Source of the DNA: SHAN690 sp023262195
GTDB lineage: Bacteria; Bacteroidota; Bacteroidia; Flavobacteriales_G; Salibacteraceae
Direction of reading: 5' to 3'
DNA: 64,000 bases
NCBI GenBank assembly: GCA_038142005.1
Contig: JAYQJE010000001.1
Location: 744,001-808,000, forward strand
Shown here: in pieces, positions 38,136-48,592 of the stretch
How the letters are laid out: each line of letters opens with the position of its first letter
Numbering within the stretch: position 1 is the stretch's first letter
The notes under the pieces: model-generated
Database searches by the model: none
Seen by the model: only the letters and a program-made list of their open reading frames with translations
Told to the model about the DNA's origin: nothing
Translations under genes and position numbers: made by a program

Positions 38136-38525
38136 GTGGCTGCCGTAAAAATCGATCAATATTGGGATCCACATATCATAGCTGAACTTAATGGTCAACA
38201 CGTGCGCATTGCCAAGCTTAAAGGGGAGTTTGTTTGGCATAGTCACCAAGATGTAGATGAGTTGTTTTATGTATTAAGAGGTGAGTTAACCATTGAATTT
38301 AGGGATGGTAATGTAAAGTTGGCTGAAGGGGAGATGATAACTATACCAAGCGGGGTAGAACACAGACCCGTGACTGAGCAAGAAACACTCGTTTTGCTTT
38401 TTGAGCCAGCAGACCCGGTAAATACGGGAAACGCTCAACCCAATGAATTGACTCGAAGTCAATTAAAAAAAACTCGATTAAAAAGTATAGTTAACCGTCC
38501 CGATAAAATTTCTTCCTGGAGCTGA
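38136..38525 (+). CDS. Small cupin-domain protein
   Basis: About 115-129 residues from a GTG at 38136; an in-frame stop just upstream limits other choices. The single cupin barrel has the metal motif WHSHQDVDELFYVLRGE (two His, one Glu) and the second motif IPSGVEHRP. Many such proteins bind a metal and small ligand as epimerases, lyases or sensors. The last 30 codons overlap the 3' end of the TonB receptor on the other strand and begin at an eight-A run; one more A would end it at TAA 38492-38494, which looks more natural. Confidence 0.72.
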   Translation: MAAVKIDQYWDPHIIAELNGQHVRIAKLKGEFVWHSHQDVDELFYVLRGELTIEFRDGNVKLAEGEMITIPSGVEHRPVTEQETLVLLFEPADPVNTGNAQPNELTRSQLKKTRLKSIVNRPDKISSWS

Positions 38526-40881
38526 AATCCCGGAGGAGTATGGGCGGTAGCGCAAGTCTAATATGTTTTCGATGGAGGCCGTGACTGAGAAATTGGTTTT
38601 AATCTGATACGATGCGTGTGCATCGATAATCGCCCATGCTGGTGAATATGGGTTTCCATTATCATCTGCGGCATAGATAAAGTCTTTTGATCGCTCAGAG
38701 GGAGCCAAATTCTCGTATGATACCTCTCCATTAAACTGCGAAATGAGGGACGCTCGAAACTTATTGTTATTGTAGGTCATTTCTGCCTGTCCAAAGATTG
38801 GAGGTACATGCCTAGAAGGAGCTTGTGACCCATCATCCAATTCTTCTACTCCGTTTTGATAATTAAATCGCCCGTTTACTGTTATGCGTTTCCAAAGCTT
38901 TAGCTCGAAGCCTGTCTGTATTCCACATATGGTAGCCTGAGCTGCGTTTTGAATGGATTGGACTTGGCTCAACTCTCCGCCATACATTACGCTGTCTGCT
39001 CCGTTTAGGGTGGAGTTTCTGCGCACCATAGCATTATTGAGCCAAGTGTAAAAGAGTGTGGCATCAACTTTTATTCGCTCACCAAAGATTTTGGTCGCCC
39101 CCACCTCGCCGCTGTAGGCGTATTCAGATCGCAATGCGGGATTGGGTATTACCACGGCACCCGGCTCTGAGTCGAACACCTTTCCAACGTCATCAATATT
39201 GGGTGCACGAAAACCCGTGCTCAATGCTACATTCATCTGCCATTTATCTGTAGGTCTGTATGTTAGGCCTGTGGAGCCATTTAGTGCTCCTGTGCGAATA
39301 CTCACGCTTTGAACCGGCAATGAAATAAAAGTGGTGTCAAATGTGGCATCAAGACCAATGAGGGAATATCGCACACTCGAAACAAAAGTTACCTTTTTAG
39401 ATACGTGATACTTATCGGATAAATAAGCTGCCGCGCTCCACCAAGCTGAGTTATGCGGGTAACGCGTTTGATTAAGTGAATTTACTTGGGTAAGAATATT
39501 GGTTGTGGTCGCATTGGAATGGACTAAGTTGAAGACTCCTTCCGCTCCATAGAATATTTCGTGTTTGTCTCCAATATCTTGTTCGAAGTCAATATTCAGC
39601 GATGGCGCATAAACGCGCTCCACTCGATTTGACCTTCGAATGGAGCCAAAATCACGGTCGTGTCGGCTTTCGCGAAACATTTGATATGCCGATGTGATAC
39701 TCATCTTGTCATACAATAGGTTGTTTCCATCGTGGATTACTCTCAACGAGTGCATCATCCATTCTTGTGGGCCATAGTACCACTCTGCAGACCGAAGCGT
39801 ATCGCCTCTATATCTTATTTGCCGATCATATCTGCCATAGTCGCTTGTGTTAGAATAATGTCCACCATAGGTAACTTCCCAATTTTTGTTTGGTTGGTAA
39901 CGAATTTTTTGGGTCACATTTATCTGATCGTATTCGGTTGAAACCTGTTCACGAGGCCGAGGGTTAGCTACCATCCGGTCGGTGCTGTCTTCGCGTATTA
40001 CATACTCGTTTCTTAGGTAATCATCCGGACCATTTCGCCCCATCTGTAAATCTTCGAAATCAGAGCATGATATACTTGTGGTAAAAGCGATTTTTTGATA
40101 GCCAAGATTGAAGTCAAGGTGTCCGGTACGCTCTCGATTTGCACTAGATGCCCTCACCATTGCTCTGCCCGTTGCTACTGATTCCTTTGTTTCTGAGAAT
40201 TGAGGAGTCAGAGTATAGAAAGACATTACTCCTCCCAATGCATCGCTACCGTAAATTACAGATCCAGGGCCGTATACAACTTCTGTGTTTTCAATGGCCA
40301 TGGGATCGAGTGAGATTACATTTTGTAAGTTGCCACTTCTGAATATGGCGTTGTTCATCCTCACTCCGTCAACGGAAATCATTACCCGATTTGCCGCAAA
40401 ACCACGGATCATAGGACTGCCGCCTCCCATTTGACTCTTTTGCACATATACCTCCCCTGAGGTTTCGAGCAGGTCCGCTGCGGTTTGTGGATTTTCAAAT
40501 TTGATTTGGTCAGGATCGATGGTGGTGATTTTGTACGGGATATCGCTTTTGTTTTGTTCCCATCGGGCTGCGCTGATGGTGATTCCTTCGAGCGAGAAGG
40601 CGTTTGGACTGAGCAATAGCAATCCATTCGATAGCGCAGAGACTTGATCTAGAGAAAGAAACTTGCTTTTATGTCCAACCTCTTGTATAGCAATGCTATC
40701 ACACTCGATATACGGGCTAAGATCGAATTGACCCTTGGTATTTGTGATTGAACTCACCTGAGGGTTTATTCCAATCACTGTTGCAAACTGAACAGGCTCA
40801 CCCGAAATTTCATCTACCACCGTAATGGTTTGGGCATGAATTAGGTAGCCACAAAAGAAGAAAGCTAGGGTTAAGTAGCAT
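38478..40881 (-). CDS. TonB-dependent outer-membrane receptor (one N-terminal frameshift)
   Basis: Outer-membrane importer energised by TonB. After the signal peptide comes a CarboxypepD_reg-like domain (GEPVQFATVIGINPQ to about SLDQV), the plug with ADLLETSGEVYVQKSQMGGG, SPMIRGFAANRVMISVDGVR and VYGPGSVIYGSDALGG, then a 22-strand barrel ending in NYTF. An extra base at 40873-40874 hides the start; without it the ATG at 40881 gives MLLTLAFFFCGYLIHAQ and an 800-residue protein. The plug pattern resembles receptors for haem or vitamin B12, but the ligand cannot be assigned. No TonB-linked SusD partner lies next to it. Confidence 0.85.
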
Positions 40882-40924
40882 TAAGGCTTACTATAGCCGC
40901 AATAATCGCACCGAAAAGCAGCGC

Positions 40925-42441
40925 TTAACCCTTTAACTTGGATGTGATAATTGAGAAAAGCTCGGCAGCTTTTACGCGCTCTTGACTCATGGTGTCTCGA
41001 TCACGAATGGTTACCGTATCATCCTCAAGTGTTTGGTGATCAACGGTAATAGCAAACGGAGTACCTATGGCGTCTTGCCTCCTATATCTTCTTCCAATGG
41101 CATCCTTCTCATCATATTGGCACATATAATCTCCTTTGAGCGTGTCGATGATCTCACGTGCCTTCTCCTGTAAACCATCTTTTTTCAATAGGGGTAAAAC
41201 TGCCACCTTATATGGGGCAAGTTTAGCAGGAATCTTAAGCACGGTGCGCTCGGATCCATCTTCTAATTTTTCTTCTTGATAGGAAGCGCAAAGGGTAGCT
41301 AAAAACATTCGATCCAACCCAATACTGGTTTCTACAACATAAGGAACGTAGCTCTCCTGAGTCTCTGGATCAAAATAGTGCAGTTTCTTACCACTAAACT
41401 CCTCGTGCTGCTTAAGGTCAAAGTCAGTTCGAGAGTGAATGCCTTCGAGTTCTTTAAATCCAAACGGAAAGTTGTATTCAATGTCGGTCGCAGCATTAGC
41501 GTAGTGCGCCAACTTGATGTGATCGAGAAAACGGTATTCTGAAGCCGGTACACCTAGTGAAAGATGCCACTTCATACGCTCTTCTTTCCAATGGTTATAC
41601 CATTCCATTTCGGTGCCTGGCTTCACAAAAAACTGCATTTCCATTTGCTCGAATTCGCGCATTCTAAATATGAACTGGCGCGCTACAATTTCGTTACGGA
41701 AGGCTTTGCCAATTTGGGCGATTCCGAAGGAAGTTTCATCCTGCCTGTTTTCTGAACGTTAAGGTAGTTCACGAAAATTCCCTGAGCAGTTTCAGGTCGT
41801 AAGTAAATGGTGTTGGCCCCTTCTGCTACAGAGCCCATTTCGGTGCTAAACATGAGGTTAAATTGCCGCACATCGGTCCAGTTGCGCGAACCACTAACAG
41901 GGTCTGTAATTTCTTCATCGATAATCAGCTGCTTCACCCCTTCAAGGTCTTCCTCATCTAGGCATTGCTTTAATCGCTTTTCAATGTCAGTGATTTTTTC
42001 GATGTAACCCTTCACCCGTGGGTTGGTTTGGCGATACATTTCTGCATCAAAATCATCTCCAAAGCGCTTTGTGGCCTTCTTTATTTCTTTGTCAATCTTA
42101 CCTTCAATTTTGGCGATATGGTCTTCGATTAACACATCTGCGCGATATCGTTTTTTACTGTCTTTGTTATCTATCAGCGGATCGCTGAATGCGTCAACAT
42201 GACCAGATGCTTTCCAAGTGGTAGGATGCATAAAGATGGCGGAATCAATACCCACGATGTTCTCGTTCATTTGAACCATGCTTTTCCACCAGTGTTGTTT
42301 GATGTTGTTTTTAAGTTCGGCTCCGAGTTGACCGTAATCGTATACCGCGCTTAATCCATCGTAAATTTCACTTGATTGAAAAACAAAACCATACTCTTTT
42401 GCATGGCTAATAACTTTCTTGAAAACCTCTTCGTGATTCAT
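40925..42441 (-). CDS. glyQS: Glycine--tRNA ligase (one frameshift)
   Basis: Single-chain, class II alpha2-type glycyl-tRNA synthetase. Start ATG at 42441 (MNHEEVFKKVISHAKEYGFV). Motif 1/2/3 regions: LRPETAQGIFVNYL, FRNEIVARQFIFRMREFEQME, and EPSIGLDRMF-like ETSIGLDRMFLATL. The frame breaks at 41727-41728, where one more base gives MKLPFGIAQIGKAFRNE. Restored length is 505 residues, as in other Bacteroidota. It is essential, so the break must be a sequence error or there is another copy. A TACATTTG box sits five bases from the ATG. Confidence 0.95.
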
Positions 42442-42446
42442 AGCGG

Positions 42447-42454
42447 CAAATGTA
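42447..42454 (-). promoter_or_regulatory. Candidate -7 element next to the glyQS start
   Basis: TACATTTG (reverse strand) ends five bases before the ATG, so a transcript from it would begin at or near the start codon. No TTG is found at the usual upstream spacing, so it is tentative. Confidence 0.35.
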
Positions 42455-42625
42455 GCGTTGGGTGTGTATCTCGCTTGGTAAATTTGCGCTGATTTGAAAC
42501 ACAAAAAAGCAATAATAAGTTGGTTAAAGCGAATTGGCTTAGCAGGGTTTTTATTCTTCCTGATTAAAGGGCTAATCTGGATTGCTGTGTTTTTTGGTTT
42601 GTTTGAATGGATAAACAGCTAGATC

Positions 42626-43216
42626 GTGATACAGATTGATGATAAACTGGTTTCTCTGGAGCTCTTTAAAGAAGACTTTGTATGCAATTTGAGTGCCTGC
42701 AAAGGCGCATGCTGTGTCGAGGGGCAATCTGGAGCACCGCTCACAGAAGATGAGGTTGAAATAATTAAGGCAGAATACCAAAATGTGAAGCCATACTTAA
42801 GATCCGAGGGAATAGAGGCGATTGAGGAGCAAGGAACAAGCATTATTGATAGCGATGGAGATCACGTTACACCGCTAAGGGAAGGCAAGGAGTGTGCCTA
42901 CACCGTTTTTAGCGATGATGATGGTATGGCTATGTGCGGAATAGAGTTAGCTTGGAAAGATTGTAAAACCAACTTTCAAAAGCCTGTTTCATGTCATCTA
43001 TATCCAGTGCGGACAAAGAAATACCCAACGTTCGAAGCGGTTAACTACGAGCGTTGGCAGATATGCAAACCCGCATGTGCTTTAGGTAAGGAGTTGAGCA
43101 TGCCGGTGTTTCGCTTCACAAAAGATGCCCTCATAAGAAAGTATGGTGAGGCTTGGTACAATGAGTTGGAATTGGTTAATTCTGAGCTTTATAAAATGGA
43201 CCAAGACAGTGAATAA
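42626..43216 (+). CDS. DUF3109 Cys-rich protein
   Basis: 196 residues from a GTG at 42626. The family pattern is clear: VCNLSACKGACCVEGQSGAPL near the N-terminus (three clustered Cys), KECAYTVF, MCGIELAWKDC, PVSCHLYPVR and WQICKPACALGK. About eight conserved Cys suggest an iron-sulfur or zinc site, related to the YkgJ-type zinc/iron-chelating domain. The function is unknown. It stands alone between glyQS and the ribonucleotide reductase genes. Confidence 0.82.
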   Translation: MIQIDDKLVSLELFKEDFVCNLSACKGACCVEGQSGAPLTEDEVEIIKAEYQNVKPYLRSEGIEAIEEQGTSIIDSDGDHVTPLREGKECAYTVFSDDDGMAMCGIELAWKDCKTNFQKPVSCHLYPVRTKKYPTFEAVNYERWQICKPACALGKELSMPVFRFTKDALIRKYGEAWYNELELVNSELYKMDQDSE

Positions 43217-43600
43217 AACAAATTATGTCGTTGATTTTATTCCCAATTAACAAGTTCATTTTTTCGCATGTCGCGTTAACATTGGGTTAAGGTTGGGGAA
43301 ATTAATTTTTAAACAGCTCAAATATTTTTCGAGTGTTTAAAACCTTGAGTAATTGTTAATGAAATTGGTTTGCCTCGAGGGACATTTTTCTCAAGATTTG
43401 CTTCGCATTAAAACGGAAGGCATTGTTCAATGTCTTTTGCTAGACTAGCAAAGGCTGGTTTTAACTACCTGTTTTTCAGCAAGTTAATTAAAGTTGAGAT
43501 TTTCAGCTTAGGCCCATTGTCACCTCAAAATCAGGGGTGTTGACCGTTTCGGTTGAAGTCGAAACTGATGCATGGAAAGAGGAACAGTAACACAAGAAAA
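43217..43600. other. Long regulatory region upstream of nrdB
   Basis: 384 bases without a supported gene. AT-rich, with a GTTAAC-containing stretch near 43276 and two neighbouring palindromes at 43421-43452 described separately. I see no NrdR-box-like pair and no clean TTG-N17-TAnnTTTG promoter. Confidence 0.5.
43421..43452. promoter_or_regulatory. Two adjacent palindromes upstream of nrdB
   Basis: CATTG-TT-CAATG at 43421-43432 and TTTGCTAG-A-CTAGCAAA at 43436-43452, the second being perfect over 17 bases. They lie 150-180 bases before the nrdB ATG and could be operator sites; this is inference from symmetry and position. Confidence 0.4.
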
Positions 43601-44581
43601 ATGAGCAAAATGCAAGAAGAACCAATCCTAAAAGAAGACCCAAGACGCTTCGTTTTATTCCCAATTCAACACGATGATATTTGGTCGTTCTACAAAAAAT
43701 CAGAAGCAAGTTTTTGGACTGCGGAAGAAATTGATCTTGGTCCAGATTTGCATGATTGGGAACATAAGTTGAACGATGATGAGCGTTACTTCATAAAACA
43801 CGTTTTAGCCTTTTTCGCGGCAAGCGATGGAATTGTGAATGAAAACCTTGCAGAAAATTTTGTTGCAGAGGTTCAATACACGGAAGCAAAGTTTTTCTAC
43901 GGCTTCCAAATCGCTATGGAAAACATTCATAGTGAAACATACTCTCTTCTGATTGACACGTACATTAAGGATAAGGCAGAAAAGGATAAGCTCTTTAATG
44001 CAATCGAGACGATGGACTGCGTGAAGAAAAAAGCGGAGTGGGCGCTCAACTGGATTGATAATGGATCATTTGCAGAGCGACTTGTAGCGTTTGCTGCGGT
44101 TGAAGGTATTTTCTTTTCGGGGTCTTTCTGCTCAATATTCTGGCTGAAGAAAAGAGGTCTCATGCCTGGGTTGAGTTTCAGTAACGAGTTGATTTCGCGT
44201 GATGAGGGCATGCACTGTGACTTTGCGTGTTTGCTTTACAACGACCATGTAATCAACAAACTTTCGAAAGAAACGGTTACTAAAATCATTCGTGATGCGG
44301 TAGATATTGAAAAGGAGTTTGTTTCAGAGTCACTTCCAGTCTCATTGATTGGAATGAACGCGAAGTTGATGCAGCAATACATTGAATTTGTTGCAGACAG
44401 GTTGCTTTCAGAACTCAATTGCGATAAGATTTACAATTCAGAAAACCCATTTGACTTTATGGAAATGATCAGCCTGCAAGGCAAGACCAATTTCTTTGAG
44501 AAGCGTGTAGCTGAATATCAAAAGGCTGGAGTTGCTTCAGGCAGCGAGTCTCAAGTATTCAAAATGGACGAAGACTTTTAA
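43601..44581 (+). CDS. nrdB: Ribonucleotide reductase beta subunit, class I
   Basis: Radical-generating subunit that with NrdA makes deoxyribonucleotides. Diiron ligands and helices: FFAASDGIVNENLAENF, QIAMENIHSETYSLLIDTY (Glu, His and the Tyr region) and ELISRDEGMHCDF. The C-terminal tail VFKMDEDF is the docking tail for the alpha subunit. 326 residues from the ATG at 43601 (MSKMQEEP); upstream codons in the frame look unlikely. nrdA follows 47 bases later. Presence of the Tyr suggests a class Ia-type Tyr radical. Confidence 0.94.
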   Translation: MSKMQEEPILKEDPRRFVLFPIQHDDIWSFYKKSEASFWTAEEIDLGPDLHDWEHKLNDDERYFIKHVLAFFAASDGIVNENLAENFVAEVQYTEAKFFYGFQIAMENIHSETYSLLIDTYIKDKAEKDKLFNAIETMDCVKKKAEWALNWIDNGSFAERLVAFAAVEGIFFSGSFCSIFWLKKRGLMPGLSFSNELISRDEGMHCDFACLLYNDHVINKLSKETVTKIIRDAVDIEKEFVSESLPVSLIGMNAKLMQQYIEFVADRLLSELNCDKIYNSENPFDFMEMISLQGKTNFFEKRVAEYQKAGVASGSESQVFKMDEDF

Positions 44582-44628
44582 GATAATCCTACCTCCAAAC
44601 TCTAGAAAATCATAATAAACCTAAGCCA

Positions 44629-47030
44629 ATGTTTGTAATTAAAAGAGATGGGCGCAGCGAAGCGGTGAAATTCGATAAGATCACCGGTAGAATAAAAAAG
44701 CTGTGCTACGGTCTGCACTCCAGTGTTGATCCAGTTAAAATTTCAATGAAGGTGATCGAAGGTATTTACGATGGTGTGACTACTACCGTACTCGATAACC
44801 TCGCTGCTGAAACGGCAGCTTCTATGACTACGTCACATCCAGATTATGCGCTGCTCGCGTCTCGAATCGCAGTCTCAAACCTGCACAAGAACACGGAGAA
44901 ATCGTTTTCGGCAACCATGGAGCAATTGTATAACTACATTGATCCACATACGGATAAAAAAGCGCCTCTGCTTGCTGATGATGTGTATAAGATTATTCAA
45001 GATAACGCGGAGCAACTTGATAGCACCATCATCTATGATCGCGATTTCGGTTACGATTATTTCGGCTTTAAAACCTTGGAGCGATCGTATCTCTTGAAAA
45101 TCAATGGTGAGGTTGTGGAACGTCCACAACATATGCTTATGCGTGTAGCCATTGGAATTCACAAAGAAGATATTGACGCTGCCATCGAAACGTATGATTT
45201 GATGAGTGAGCGATGGTTTACACACGCCACACCAACGCTATTTAACGCGGGCACGCCAAAACCACAGATGTCGAGCTGTTTCTTGCTAACAACTAAAGAT
45301 GACAGCATTAGCGGCATTTACGATACACTTACGCAGTGTGCTAAGATTTCGCAGTCTGCAGGTGGTATTGGACTGTCAATTCACAATGTCCGAGCTACGG
45401 GTTCATACATCAGAGGAACGAATGGAACGAGCAACGGAATTGTGCCGATGTTGAGAGTATTTAACGATACAGCTCGTTACGTAGATCAAGGAGGCGGAAA
45501 ACGCAAAGGTTCGTTTGCGATCTATCTTGAGCCATGGCATGCCGATGTGTTTGACTTCTTGGATTTGAAGAAAAATCATGGTAAGGAAGAACAGCGGGCA
45601 AGAGATTTATTCTACGCAATGTGGACTCCGGATCTTTTCATGAAGCGTGTGGAAGAAGGTGGTGATTGGTCGCTTATGTGTCCAGACGAATGCCCAGGAC
45701 TCTCTGATTGCTGGGGCGAAGAGTTTGAAAAACTTTACACTAAGTATGAAAAGGAAGGAAAAGTTAAGAAGACCATTAAGGCACAAGACCTTTGGTTTAA
45801 GATTCTAGAGTCTCAGATCGAGACCGGTACTCCATACATGCTGTATAAAGATGCGGCAAATTCAAAATCGAACCAGCAAAACTTGGGCACGATTAAGTCC
45901 TCAAACCTTTGTACGGAGATTATTGAGTACACTGCACCAGATGAGGTAGCGGTTTGCAACTTGGCATCTATCGCATTACCAAAGTTTGTGAATGAAGGCA
46001 AGTTTGATCACGACAAGCTTTTTGAGATCACCTACGTGGCAACCAAAAACTTGAATAAGATCATTGATCGAAACTTCTATCCAGTGCCTGAAGCGAAGAA
46101 TTCAAATTTCAGACATAGACCAATCGGTTTAGGTGTGCAAGGACTTGCGGACGCATTTATCTTAATGCGTTATCCATTCGACTCACCGCAAGCTAAGCAG
46201 CTCAACAAGGATGTTTTCGAGACGATTTACTATGCGGCATTGACAGCATCCAAAGACTTAGCCAAGGAACATGGGCCATACGAAACGTACGAAGGTTCGC
46301 CAATTTCTCAAGGCAAGTTCCAATTTGATCTTTGGAATGAAGAGCCAGGAAATCGCTGGGAGTGGGATGTACTGAGAGACGAAATCAAAGAGCACGGTGT
46401 GCGAAACTCACTACTCATGGCACCAATGCCGACTGCATCTACCAGCCAAATTCTTGGAAATAATGAATGCATTGAGCCATATACCTCAAACATATATAGC
46501 CGAAGAACTTTGAGCGGGGAGTTTGCCGTGGTAAATAAGCACCTCTTGCGTGATTTGGTAAAGCTTGACAAATGGAATGATACCATAAAGAATAAGTTGA
46601 TCGCGGCCAATGGTTCTGTGCAGGAAATAGATGATGTGCCAGATAACTTAAAGGAGCTTTACAAAACAGCATGGGAGATAAGCCAGAAGGTGATTATTGA
46701 GATGAGTGCTGATCGAGGTGCGTACATTGACCAAAGCCAATCGCTCAACATCTTCATGGAGAACGCCAACTTTGCGAAGCTTACTTCAATGCATTTCTAC
46801 GGATGGAAAGCGGGTCTGAAAACCGGAATGTATTACCTCCGCACCAAAGCTGCACGCGATGCCATTAAGTTCACCTTGATAAAAGCAAGCTCGAAGAGCC
46901 AAAGCCAGAAACTGCGAAAGTTGAAGAAGGTTCGGCAACAGGAGCAGAAGAAGTAAGCTTAGAGCAACGCCAAGCAGAGATTGCATGCTCACTGGATAAT
47001 GCAGACGACTGCGAGATGTGCGGAAGCTAA
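44629..47030 (+). CDS. nrdA: Ribonucleotide reductase alpha subunit, class I (one frameshift)
   Basis: Catalytic subunit. ATP-cone at the N-terminus (VIKRDGRSEAVKFDKI), then the barrel with SSCFLLTTKDDSISGIYDT (active-site Cys), NLCTEII, EVAVCNLASIALPKF (second Cys pair partner and the thiyl region) and MPTASTSQILGNNECIEPY. The visible frame ends early at 46956 because one base is missing near 46878. Restored, it continues to TAA at 47028-47030 and ends DDCEMCGS, the shuttle Cys pair that reduces the active site. Full length is 800 residues. The terminator hairpin follows. Confidence 0.94.
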
Positions 47031-47054
47031 AGGATTAACATAAGTTGAAAAGGG

Positions 47055-47090
47055 AAACCCTGCCGCATGGAAGCGTGGCAGGGTTTTTTG
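47055..47090 (+). terminator. Intrinsic terminator after nrdA
   Basis: Arms AAACCCTGCC (47055-47064) and GGCAGGGTTT (47077-47086), loop of 12 bases with a small inner stem, followed by TTTTTTGGTTTTTT. It lies 25 bases after the corrected nrdA stop. Confidence 0.85.
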
Positions 47091-47344
47091 GTTTTTTGCA
47101 CCTAGCTGCTCAAGAGGGGCAAGTAAGAGAAAACAACCTGCTTGCCGAAATGGTTATTCTTATCGTAATGTTGGTCAGTCAAATGAGACCGTATGAGCGA
47201 AAACAGCTTAATTGTCCTGTTTGAGAGCCAAACGGTTTGATTGGACCAGATAGGTTAAAATGGAAAAATGAAAACGTTACCTCTCGTACCTTGACATTGT
47301 TATGACACAATGATGGGAGTCTCAAGAGAATTTCGCACCCGAAT
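47091..47344. other. Intergenic region before hemA
   Basis: About 250 bases with no supported gene. I see no consensus promoter; hemA control elements presumably lie here. Nothing else notable. Confidence 0.4.
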
Positions 47345-48592
47345 TTGAAGCAGTTTTATATCATAGCGTTTACTCATCGAAACCTAGGACTAGATGCCGT
47401 AGGTCAATTTCACGTAGAAGTGGATAAGCAAGTAGATCGTTTCAAACCAATACGCAAGAAGTTTTCGATCAAAGAGTTTATGATGATCTCTACTTGCAAC
47501 AGGGTAGAGTTTTTTATCCGTTCAACGCAAGAAGTTACAGATGAATTTTTACAGCAGTTTTTAGACGCGGCATACCCAAGTATTGAGCAGCATACCAAGC
47601 GCTTAGCGATTGAGAAGGCAAGAATTTATCATGGCCTAGATGCGATAAGGCATCTGTTTCATGTTGCCAGTTCACTTGATTCCCTCATAGTAGGAGAAAG
47701 AGAAATAATTACCCAAGTACGTCAGGCATACGAACTGGCTAAAAGCGCGGGCATGACCGGCCATTTCATACGGATTTCGATACAGAAAGCGATTGAATGT
47801 GCCAAGCAGGTGTACACAGAAACCAACATAGCCACCAAGCCTATATCGGTGGTCAACCTCGGCTATCATCAGTTGTTGGATCGAAACTTAAACGAAGATC
47901 AGAGCGTGGCATTTATTGGTGCAGGACAGACCATTGAGGCCATTGCCGGGAATTTGAAAAAGTTCAATTTCAAACAGACGCGGGTTTTCAATCGGACGGC
48001 CGAAAAAGCTGAAAAGCTCGCCAAAAACCTTAATGGCGAAGGTTTTGGGTTAGATCAACTCAAATCAAAATTGGTTGGGTTTGATGTGCTCATTACTTGC
48101 ACGGGCTCAGAGCAAGCAATTGTTGATGTAGATCTCTTCAAACATGCTTACAACGGTTCAAATAATCGAAAAGTGGTCTTAGATTTAGCCGTTCCCCAGG
48201 ATATTCACCCAGATGTGATTGCCATGTTTAATGTTGATTACATATCAGTGGAAAGCCTAAGGGAAATTGCCAAAGCAAATCTGAAAACCAGAGAAAAAGA
48301 GGTGTTTCGTTGCGAAGAATTGGTAGAGCAGCGTTTGGCTGAATTTGTAGAAGTTTTTCGAACGCGAAAGTTGGAACTCGCCATGCAAAAGGTTCCATCA
48401 ATTATGAAGGAAATCAAGACAAATGCGATTGAAAAAACCTTCGCTTCTCGACTCATGACCATGAGTGATGAGGATCGAGAAATAACGCTGGAGATGCTCA
48501 ATTATTTAGAGAAGAAATACGTCTCGGTACCTATGAAAATCGCGAAAGAAGTAATCCTTGATCAAGACTTAAAAGACTCGGTAAGTGAGTAA
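47345..48592 (+). CDS. hemA: Glutamyl-tRNA reductase
   Basis: First committed enzyme of tetrapyrrole synthesis by the C5 route: it reduces glutamyl-tRNA to glutamate-1-semialdehyde with NADPH. Motifs: the catalytic Cys in MISTCNRVEFF, SLDSLIVGEREIITQVRQAY, the NADPH site AFIGAGQTIEAIAGNL, and VLDLAVPQDI. It starts at TTG 47345 and is 415 residues. The end overlaps the start of hemCD by 8 bases, so the first steps of haem synthesis are translationally coupled. Confidence 0.94.
   Translation: MKQFYIIAFTHRNLGLDAVGQFHVEVDKQVDRFKPIRKKFSIKEFMMISTCNRVEFFIRSTQEVTDEFLQQFLDAAYPSIEQHTKRLAIEKARIYHGLDAIRHLFHVASSLDSLIVGEREIITQVRQAYELAKSAGMTGHFIRISIQKAIECAKQVYTETNIATKPISVVNLGYHQLLDRNLNEDQSVAFIGAGQTIEAIAGNLKKFNFKQTRVFNRTAEKAEKLAKNLNGEGFGLDQLKSKLVGFDVLITCTGSEQAIVDVDLFKHAYNGSNNRKVVLDLAVPQDIHPDVIAMFNVDYISVESLREIAKANLKTREKEVFRCEELVEQRLAEFVEVFRTRKLELAMQKVPSIMKEIKTNAIEKTFASRLMTMSDEDREITLEMLNYLEKKYVSVPMKIAKEVILDQDLKDSVSE

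Noticed and set aside
42447..42454. A full two-part promoter at glyQS
   Set aside because: No TTG lies 17-23 bases upstream of the TACATTTG; kept only as a tentative -7 box.
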